From the NCBI GenBank assembly GCA_003991915.1, contig RQTK01000177.1:231534-295533 (forward strand): DNA of 64,000 bases, written 5' to 3'. Within the stretch, counting starts at the first letter, position 1. Each line of letters begins with the position of its first letter. The position numbers and the translations under genes are program-made. Source of the stretch: Elysia chlorotica (Eukaryota; Mollusca; Gastropoda; Plakobranchidae). The notes under the pieces are model-generated. The model had not been told where the DNA came from, ran no database searches, and saw only the letters and a program-made list of their open reading frames with translations. Below are positions 23,800 through 33,500 of the stretch, piece after piece.

Positions 23800-24990
23800 T
23801 AATAGGTGTCATTGCTGTCACAATTTCCATTACAATCAAAGTGTGATGTACAAATAAGAGCTTCATTGATAGTCATGATACATTTTGCATATCCCCTTAC
23901 ACCCTCTTTTGCATCCACATCTTAATAATTCAGAACACGATGCTACCGATTCTCGCAGTTATGACAACTGGCTGATTTCGTTGGTGGTATGTTGTCCATA
24001 GATCAGTCTTTGGTGGTGAATATGTGCTTTCTTGTCGAACTTACAGTAGTTTATTTCCATGTGCGATCGTATAGAAGTAGAACATATGCCTTCAATACAA
24101 ACATGAGATCGTTGTTACAGGTCGATGGGTCCGTTAAAAAGGTAGAAAATACAAATATTACATCATCGAAAGACTGCTATGTATCGATTGTAGTCTTTTT
24201 TCTTCTACCAGCAAACGACGACACAGTGCCACTGCCAGTGAAAGCATGGACGTGGGAAGAGAAGATGACTCATTACAAACAAGTTTGCCTGGCAAGATCA
24301 TGAGCAGAAATGTACCTCAGGTTCTTACCAGTTCTGAACGCAACCCAGATTTTGGTGTCTTCAAGACACGTGAACAGCATCTGTTCACAGTGAGCACGAT
24401 GATTCTGCGGTACATTTAGTTTACTGACTCAGCTGCCTGAAGCAGCATCTTGGTGTCCTTTTTTATGTGTGCACAGCGCTAGAGATTAAATGTCTTGATG
24501 AACTCGAGAGCACAGCACATTCTGACCATACGTTGTGTACACGTTCTGCTTACCAGAAATATTCTCTACCACCTGGTGTTCTGCTTACCAGAAATATTCT
24601 CTACCACCTGGTGTGCCAATAAGTCACATAGTTTAGTCTTGTTGTATGCTAGTCTTAAGAGTTTCTACCAATTACTTGAAGCTGTTTTGCAAGGTTCAAC
24701 ACGCCGCCGAATGTCTCTTCCTCAACTCTCCCTAACGGCTGGTGTGAGGCTGTCTTCCAGGTATACACCTCAAACGATGTTATTTCTGTTTACGTTTCGC
24801 AGCTGTGTTTTGATGTACGGTAAAAAAATGTATGTACATGTAGCATATTCTTGGAGAAAACCGATACCTATGGGTTTTAGTTGGTGATGTCCTCACCATC
24901 CATTATGATGACGTTAACCTGCGGTAATTTTCCACATGATATGTAAAACTTTTCCAAAGGCCCTATTTCGTCCAAAACAGAATATCTTTC
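23800..24990 (-). mobile_element. Fossil mobile-element ORF, minus strand
   Basis: Conceptual translation of the minus strand gives a run of peptide blocks in the order of a protein family I know from mollusc, cnidarian and fish genomes as an unnamed, multicopy, element-borne ORF. In order are an FLPYI block, a YLEDSL block, an RRRVE block, a block with DTKMLLQAA (family EADTRMLLHAA), a block with WVAFRTGKN, a block with HAFTG and SSFAGRRKK, an LLYDRTW block, an IPPT block, and a cysteine-rich end with LRCGCKRGCKG. The family's acidic motifs suggest a nuclease-like fold, but that is inference. The copy is broken, with roughly half a dozen or more disruptions, and seems to lack a stretch before the cysteine-rich end. 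It looks old. I cannot assign it to a named superfamily and I see no terminal repeats. Confidence 0.65.
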
Positions 24991-24999
24991 TAAGTAGGG

Positions 25000-25638
25000 A
25001 CAAGCAGGGTAGATTTACGTGCTTAAAATATTGCACGAGAACAATGCACTGTCACTCTTTAGTGATGTGATGATATTCTTTGTTTTTTTTAATGAAAATC
25101 CCGATGGTTGTCGTTTGCGCAAGGCCATTTGATTTTTTCTAATGCCGAATACCTATACGTATCATGAGTTTGTCTAACTAGCCCTGACGCGCCTTACAGC
25201 TTTTCTCACTTAAAAGATACATGTATACAAAGTTACAGAAAGCTCATTATAAACAATTTTGCACATGGATTGCGGTGCATACGAAAGAAAGTGAACCAAA
25301 ATATTTAAACGAATCGAGTTGAGACCTCTCATCGTGAGACTTAAGGTGCCAATGAAAGGATGATAGGTCTCTTCGTGATTCCAAGTTTTCGCTTTATATT
25401 TATGTTGCAAAGCCCACACCCTGCTTTTCACCGTAGACCACGCACATACACTCACTCTAAAAAATGGTGTCGGGTGAACGCATTCTTGATATAGAAATCT
25501 AATTTTTCCAGGATGTTTCGTTGTGCACGAAAGTAAGCGGTTATTCTTTGCACATGCAAAAAAAAAAAAAGATCATAAATAGTTAACATGGAACAGTTAA
25601 GTTAATGCAACCCTCCAATTGCGTTGAATTGTGTGCAG
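25000..25638. other. Non-genic stretch
   Basis: Flank of the fossil element; no exon or repeat supported. An A run lies at about 25558-25570. Confidence 0.45.
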
Positions 25639-25892
25639 GACCAGAACTAGCGGGAGTTGTTGAGGAGTTCAATTGCCTGAACGAACTGGACCAATCTAAT
25701 GTGTTACGAGCATACTGTGCATGCTTAAGTCAAATTCGCCAATGAGTTTGGTGCTCTCGTTCTTGAGGATACGGAAGATAGTGAGGACCTCGTGGTTTTC
25801 AACAGTCAAGACAACGAGGATCTGGCTGCAGATCAAAGTGTGCGTGTAATAGTCAAAATAGTCCAGGACCAGAATAACAAGTACATGATCAA
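25639..25892 (+). other. Exon-like coding fragment, family unknown
   Basis: The segment is bounded by an acceptor-like TGTGTGCAG|GA and a donor-like AA|GTGAGTAA. Its first half reads in one frame (blocks ELAGVVEEFN and ELDQSNVLRAY). Its second half reads in another (VKFANEFGALVLEDTEDSED, then VRVIVKIVQDQNNKYMIK). Composition and codon use look more protein-like than the flanks. The two frames meet near 25730-25746, so as it stands this is either two exons with an unseen junction or a broken gene fragment. I do not recognise the protein. Confidence 0.35.
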
Positions 25893-26583
25893 GTGAGTAA
25901 TAGAGCTATCAACGTTCTGTGCTTGGTCACATCAGTAAAAATCTAATACCCTTGGTTGGTCGACCAACACTGAAAACAAAGCGAACTATAACATCACTCA
26001 AAAGTGACTGATATTGTTTTCACGGTGAATTTACATATACGGTAAATAAAAGAGTGATACTGCTGAACGAAGCGTTGATCTAACTTCAGATTTAAAAAAA
26101 AAATTATGTCGGCTTTACAACCCTTTCAAAGCAGCTCTTAAATTTACACCACTTTGTCATGAGGAGAAACTGCGGCAACAATAATGGCAATGAGGTATCG
26201 TAACATCGACACCTCCGTTGTATACACTTTGACCACTGATATTAAAAGTAAGAGAATGGTTATGTTGAATTTTAAAGTGAACTTGTCCATCGTGTCATCT
26301 TATTTGCAATAAATCAATGAAACAATGGATCTATTGAATACCTTGTGTCTTAAAACATTTTAAATATATTCCTCATTTATGATTTTGTGTCAACCTGAAT
26401 GGGGATCATTTTCAATTTTACAAAATTTGATCATAGCAATTTAAAAGCCATGTACCAATTAAAATTAATTAAAGGTTTTATCGGATTCTTATGTCTTGAA
26501 ACGTACACAATGGCTGTTTATTTTGTATTGTTGTGTTAACTATTCACAAAAATATGACATTATATACATTTTTTTTTAATGAG
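25893..26583. other. Non-genic AT-rich stretch
   Basis: Nothing recognisable between the exon-like fragment and the foldback repeat, except that parts of 26380-26580 recur loosely in the repeat's flanks. Confidence 0.4.
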
Positions 26584-26900
26584 TGGTGGCCATTTTGGAT
26601 TTTCTCCATTTAATGCGTCAGACATAACATCTAAATTTTCGCAGTGTGTCTTTGACCTCATTTGTGTAGATTTGGGTGATTTTATTAAAAATCCCACAAT
26701 TTGTCTGAACATGGCACAATTCTGCCCTTTTATGTCTAGGTTCGTCAGATTTCTGACCTTAATCGTTGACCTTTTGTGGGAAAAGCCTTAAAGGTCACAC
26801 AAATGAGGTCAAGGATATTCTACATATATTTAGATATTATGTCAAGCTGGGTTTTCCCTCGGAAGCCCGCAAATTAAAAAATCCAAGACAGCCGCCATCG
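26584..26900. mobile_element. Foldback (inverted-repeat) element
   Basis: The left arm begins GGTGGCCATTTTGGATTTTC and includes GACATAACATCTAAAT and TTTGACCTCATTTGTGTAG. The complement of the right arm begins GATGGCGGCTGTCTTGGATT and includes GACATAATATCTAAAT and CTTGACCTCATTTGTGTGAC. Arms of about 130-150 bp can pair into a long hairpin. No transposase and no clear target duplication were seen, so a MITE or foldback element is the best description. Confidence 0.65.
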
Positions 26901-27040
26901 AAATCGAAAATTCTGTAAATTGGCATCAATTTTGTCAGTATGGTGCTTTATATTCATTTGATCAACTAAACGCTCTTCAGTTGTGTTCTTTTATTAACTA
27001 CTCACAAAATATTATTACAATTTTAGAGATCAATTGTAGT

Positions 27041-27210
27041 GGATGACGGCCATCTTGGATTTTTCGATTTACTGGCTTACGGGCTAATCCAGCAGCATAT
27101 TTAAATTCGCCAACTATGTTCTGAAGATCACGTGTGTTAGTTTTGGTGCCTTTACCACAAATCCCACATTCGGAATAAAAAATTGCACAATTTGGCCTAC
27201 TATGTGATTA
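27041..27210 (+). repeat. Single-arm copy of the foldback repeat
   Basis: GACGGCCATCTTGGATTTTT, CAGCATATTTAAATTCGCCA and ACCACAAATCCCACATT match the left-arm order of the element at 26584, in direct orientation and without a right arm. Confidence 0.55.
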
Positions 27211-27299
27211 GCTGAGGCATACGTCGTGTAATCTTGGCTCTCTCAATGTGGCAGCACCTTACAATGTTTTAAAAATATATCTGGTTGTACAAAGGATTT

Positions 27300-27923
27300 A
27301 TGTTCTATTTAATCATCCAAAAGTCAATCAATTTTTTGTCGAATATTAAACACCACCCCTACCTTTTTAGTGACTTCTAAATTTCACATTGATTTAAAAA
27401 AAAATCAAATTATGTATGATCTAGACACAGGGTTTAATTAGCTCAATTTGAGATTGTTTCATGTTCGGAAAACAAATGAGTGCAGAATCAAGTTTCTTCA
27501 ATCTACATGTAATTTAAAACCTCTCAAATCTTATATCAATAGAGGGCGTATGCAGCATCCGGTGTGTCACGTGATACACGGATTGTTAAGGGGTGGATCT
27601 GATTAGACATAATATTGTTTCATTGTTTCAATCAGTTTTTTCATCGATTGTTTGACTAGAAATAATTATATACACGCCCAGATCAATGATTGTTATACAC
27701 TAATATAGGTTTGGTTTGTAGCACGTAGATGTTTTGTTTTTACATTAAGACTGAATGATAAACTAGGGAATAAACTTGTAAAGATAGATATACTAATCTT
27801 AGATATGCATGTATCTCCATTTAAGCTAAAATGACGACACTTATTCTCTCTCGCTCTCACTTTCTCTCTCTATCCCCAATCGCTCTCTTTCTCTCAATCC
27901 CTCTCTCTCTCTCTCTCTCACTC

Positions 27924-27962
<39 letters not shown>

Positions 27963-28750
27963 CGCTCGCTCTGATATCGATTGATACGTTTTCGCCGTGC
28001 AATATATTTTTGTTTTAACCTTTGCAATTCGGGAATTACAAAAAGTACATGTATCTATGTTTAAAGCAATTATGTGCGTGAATAAAATCATTCCATGAAA
28101 ATGCGAACGTTAGAGATATTACGAATTCAGTCTGGTGGTTGTTGCTGTTTTTGCGTGAACTATTCCCCTCTCTAATTCTATTTTATGCACGGTCCTTGTC
28201 AAGGGTTGTAAATCTGTAATTAAGACGCAAATACATTTAATTGCACTTACTTCCCTTTCGGTTTTTTTTTTTTTTTCTTCTAATGGATCTACTTTCCTAC
28301 TATCTTCTACTCAATCTTTGCTCGATTTGATTGTTCCTATAATCTAGTGTAGTCTTGATCACAATTTGATCTATTTTTGATTTGTGTTTGTTTTCTTTGT
28401 TGATTTTTTTTTACCAAAACAAACCCTTTTAGACATGTTGAGGAATTTGTGTATATTTGAGTTGAGGTAATTGGAAAGTAGCATGAGAATGTAATTTTCT
28501 TGATACTTAGAAGCACCTAACCAACAAGACAGCTTCCCTCTCTCTGACTAAAGAATGCCTGCTTAGAATGTTGATTTTGGTACCGGAACATGTATTTAAA
28601 TTTGAGTTATAGACAGGGTGGTATTCATATTACAAATCCAATGGATCTGTTGATTAGTTTCTGGTTCCGATTCTAGATTGGAACTTAGGGCTGTGAGTGC
28701 GACTAATGTTGTCAAGCAGGGGAATGCAACTGCGTATTTGTCAAGCTAAA
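27300..28750. other. Non-genic stretch with CT tract
   Basis: AT-rich, with a CT-rich tract at 27847-27970. No exon supported. Confidence 0.5.
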
Positions 28751-28754
28751 AACC

Positions 28755-28935
28755 AAACACTCAGAGGATAGAGTAGCGAGTGGCTGCCTTGTTACTGAAC
28801 CAACTGGTTGGGTCAGCATCGAGATAATTTGACGTAATAAGACAAAACTCCTGGTGCTTTAACTCTGCTTTTGTGTGGCAGCACACACAAAAAATCTAAT
28901 GTTAGTCTTAAGACCCTTCCACAACATCTATAGCA
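28755..28935 (+). mobile_element. SINE fragment, plus strand
   Basis: Body word TTGGGTCAGCATCGAGATAA and tail words TCTAATGTTAGTCTTAAGAC and CCTTCCACAACATCTATAGC follow the family order. The head is missing or decayed. Confidence 0.55.
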
Positions 28936-30420
28936 CAGTTGCTGAGTCTGAACCCTAAGCAAGTAAAACTCGGTAATAAATGGAGTTTTTGTTTTCCTTT
29001 GTAACTCTCGTTATAGCAAGGGTTCTCGTTATTCCCAAAATGAGACTCAAAGAGGAATTAATGGAAATGGGAAAATTGTACCCACACTCACTACCATAAT
29101 TTAATTTTATGAGTTTGGTGAGAGGATGATGGAAGGGGATACAATAAAACCTTTGACAACAATATTGTGTTGACCTCTAAATAGCATTAGGGATAGGCTT
29201 GGCTGTTCCATTGACTAGATTTGCATTGTGCAACTGTGTGTGTAACAATATCTTAAATGGTATAAGGATACAACAATAGACATATGACATTATTACAAAA
29301 AGAACAGAAAAAAATCCAACCAAAAAGGTTAATGTATCATGATAATGCACAGGCTATTGCACAATTTATTCCTCATTTCTTGGAATGCTTAAGTTGAATA
29401 TCTAGTTCCTATTAAAGATAAAACGAAACAAGAACACTTTTATTTTAAATTACAAATACATGCCTGTGCCAAGTTTAAATATATAAGATCTCAGAAGAAC
29501 AAAACAAGTCTCAAAGCCTAAGCATGCATGAATCTCTAAGAATGAAAGGTTTCCAATCAGATCTGAATGAAACTTATAAGTGTGTGTGCTTTACTACTTT
29601 GCTCGTGTCAAAAGTAGTTTCACTTTCTTTATCTCTTTTCTTCTTCTCGCTTAAACAAGCTGTGATTTTGAATGCTCTCTTGCTTTAAAAGGAAACAAAA
29701 ATTCTCAAATTAAAAAAACGCAAGAATACAGTCAACAACTATTTGTATTATAAGTAAATCAAACACAATTTTGAATAACATACATTAGTCATAAACTATA
29801 GTTTCATAATATAAATAGCTGTGTACTATTCATACATGTCTCGAATCCAGTCAAACATGATGAATACCAGTATTTGAATGAAATGGAAAGCAATTAAAAC
29901 CCGATTTTCCCACAGAGATTAAACTAGGGATAATCTCATGCGTTGGAGAGCAATATTCCAAGCTCTGCATATATGTATTGTTTTACTAGTCCAGGAAAAA
30001 AAAAATAATAGAAGCAAAACAACTAGTTTCATGAAATGGATCAACTTCAAATGATGTAACAAATGTGTTTCTCAATTTAAAATGGAGAAAGGTCTCCTGA
30101 TATCCTAGTATAAATGTATGTATTTTTAAACAGTGGCTGAACATCCCCGTCTTGAGGACTGATTCATCTTGCCAGTCACCTACAGCGGAATCCTCTTAAT
30201 GAAAACAGACCTCTTTGGGACAGCCTACAACTTTTTTTATCCCAACTTCGTGTTATTCAGTGACAGTATAGTAGGAAAGAAAGATAGCAGGTGTCCCAAA
30301 AGTAGTTTATAAATATATAAAGCCATTATAATTTTATGTTAAAGTTAAAAAGGTTTACTTGAAACAATTTCCCTAGCAATTTGATTTCCACAAAGTAAAA
30401 AATGTATAAACAAGAAATTT
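28936..30420. other. 3' flank of EIPR1
   Basis: AT-rich region beyond the EIPR1 stop codon, expected to hold its 3' UTR. Complementary AATAAA words occur near 29365 and 29438, but which one is used cannot be told. Confidence 0.4.
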
Positions 30421-30595
30421 TCATAAGAGTATTTTGTATTTCTCCGAGCGAGGAACGTGGTTTATGACTAAACGACCGTCATAACTAAGGGAGGCAAATG
30501 TCCATGGATCGGCACTGGACCAGTCGGCTGCGTAGACGCTGTCTTCATGCTCCTCGTAGGTCGCTATCACTCCGTCCTTTAGAGGTTCTTGAGAT
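30421..30595 (-). CDS. EIPR1: EIPR1 exon 8 (last)
   Basis: Encodes [20 protein letters not shown], then the final blade with [10 protein letters not shown] and [12 protein letters not shown], ending KILL and a TGA stop at 30423-30421. Confidence 0.96.
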
Positions 30596-33500
30596 CTACA
30601 CAAAAATATTGGAAAGATGAAACAAAGTATAGACACATTTACAATGAACAGAAAAACTTTTACACAAGTTAGACAAAGATATGTTAAGAAATTGGAAGAA
30701 CATTTTTTTTTAACTTTTGGAGGCTCCTAAGGTCTACAAATAAATATAAGTTGGGAATGAAAAAAAAACAAAAAAAACAGAAAGACACATAGAGAACAGA
30801 AAACCTTTTTTTGGTGCATAGAGAGAAACAGTGACAAAGAAGTTAGCGGAAAGTAAAATCTCAAGCAACCATCATCATTTGGTGTGTTCTATTTTGTTCT
30901 TTGGTAATTGATTTTTAACTTCCAGGCTTAATTTTGTTTTTGCTATACCTCCTCTCCACCCCCAAATCCCATAAAAAGTAACCTTTAAAGTAGAGGTACC
31001 AATGGTGATCTTGATTTTTTAGTGTTGGAATATCTTCAAGTCGTGTTGATCATGTTTTTGTTTGATGGCTTTTTACCAACTTTGATTCCATATCACATTT
31101 GCCTTTTATTTCTCATTTATGATTCATTTAGAGCCTCTAATTTTACATTTCACAAAAAAAAATAGATTTGTCATCCCTAAACATTTCTTCTCATAGCCTT
31201 ATGCACTGGTGTAATCTCTAGAAAAGAAAACTTCTTGCACTATGCAAGCGATAACTAAGTATACAAAACAAAACAAATAAAAATAAAACAAAAAACAAAA
31301 AAAAGAGCTATCATACTCTTCCTTCAGGCTGTCTTCATCTCCCCCCTCTCTCTCCTCATTGTTGCCCTCATCATCATCGTTATCGACAAGGTGCCCATAT
31401 GGCTCTGACGACAGCGACACCACGCTGTTCAGGACTACTCGGCTGTCACTGCTGGAAGTCAGCACCAGCTGGTCATGGAACCGATTGAAGCGCACTGACC
31501 AAACCCTGTGTTGAATAATTAATACTTTCAATTCAATCTCAATATTACATTAGTGCTTGATAAAGACTATACAGTGTACATGTGATAACTACAGCAATAA
31601 TTATAATAAACCTCATTTCTATAGCGCTATACCTCAAATAGACATAGACCTCAGAGCTCTGTACATTAAATATACATGTGAGTTTTACTAATAAAAAATT
31701 GTTTGAATTTTTGTTTCAGTCCTTGATATCTAAGAATTAAAATAAAACAGATCGACAACAACTTAAACATATTAATTCAAGACAAAGTTAGACAAAACAA
31801 TGGTTTGTATACAACAGTTTTTAAAAGAGGTTGAATGTTTACAAGTGTCTGAGCTAAAGATTTTGAAAAAAAATTAGGAGAACTTGCAAGGTTTTAAAAA
31901 TTAAGTATCCAGCTTTACTTGTTCCATCCCATAGTACACGCTCACCACATTGGAGAGAAGAAACTCACCAGTGGGAGTGCTCAGACAATATCTTAAGAGG
32001 CTGCCCCAGATTGCGCGTGTCCCAGAACTTGATGCGGCAGTCGTCGCCACAGGTCGCCAAGTAGTACTGTTTGTTAGGGTTGAAGTCCAGGTCTCTGACC
32101 AGCTGACTGTGAGCAGATTCGATCTGATAAACTTGGCTAGCAAAAGTACAAAAAAAATTTAATTAAAAATAAGTGATTATGGCATTCAGTCATGTCATTA
32201 AACGTTAAAAGAAAGAAAATAAGAAATGATAAATAACCAATCCTCTTCAGATGTTTAAATACATACTGTTTCACAAATTTTATGCAGAAACCAATCACTC
32301 ATGAGTCTGAATATTTTTAGTCCTTGTCATTTATCTACATCAGCAATTTTACTTGCATTGGATGAGAAGTTAGGGTTTCCAAAGACCTATTGGTTTGTTT
32401 CTGTTCTTTCAAATTACTGGAGATCAATTATTTCCTCCACGCCCCTTCTAAGGATCTTTTTATTCCCTGTATAGGCTATTGTATTGAGTAAACAAGCAAC
32501 TATCCAATAGAGGGAGGCTGCATCTTGCAACATGTTGAAAAGGTTGACAATAGTCTCTATTTACTATCTGTGTACTTTAACCTGATGAGCAAGTTTACCT
32601 CATAGTGCGTAGGTCCCAACCTTTCACAGCTGTATCTACGGCCGTAGCAACCTGTTGACAGTTGTGATGCGGGTTCCACCGACCACTGATGGTCTTTGAG
32701 TGGCTTCTTCCCTCCATATTTTTACTATTTGTCACCTGAAATTTTAAGGAGAGTATGCTAATGTCAGTCACAAAAAATATTGAATATAATTATACATATT
32801 ATAAAACCATATACATTTTCAATAATAGCTCACTATGTTAAGCACATTGCTTTGTTTTCACCATTATTATTTCTCATTAATCAGCTTCCTTCTTGTTAAA
32901 AAGTTCCAATGCATTTTTCTTCAATAATTCTCCAACATGAATTTTTTTCACCCAATTTAGAAGCCGTCTTTAAGCTACAACAAAAGTGTCTCCAATGTCA
33001 GGAGAGCATTTAATCCCTACCCTTTCGCACACACACACACACACACATGCTTAAAACGTTTCTCATAGAAAAACGTCATAAGAGATGCTATCAATGATGA
33101 CTAAATTAAAATCTAGAGAACAAAATTCACAATAGGAAATTCTTATGCCACCTGACATTGATTTCAATTGACCTGATATCGCCTATTACTGTGGACTGGG
33201 TATACCAAATAATCAGATTTCAATTGACAATTTGCTTTTGTAATATAAAAAGAAAAATTTGGTTGTCTAGTGGAAAAGACATAAGCACATAGTAACCTAA
33301 TTGCTATTCTGCAGCCTACCTTTGCAGACGAGGAGGCTGTGTTAAGGTCCCAGCATATGAGCCTATCCTCACAGATGCCGACGGAAGGCGACTTGTCCAA
33401 CGCTGGCGCCTCTGTATTGAACGCGATGGTGACTATGTTGAAAAATGATAGTTCATCAGATAGGGGAGACTCTAAGCTTTCATTTGATGTGTAACTTGCT

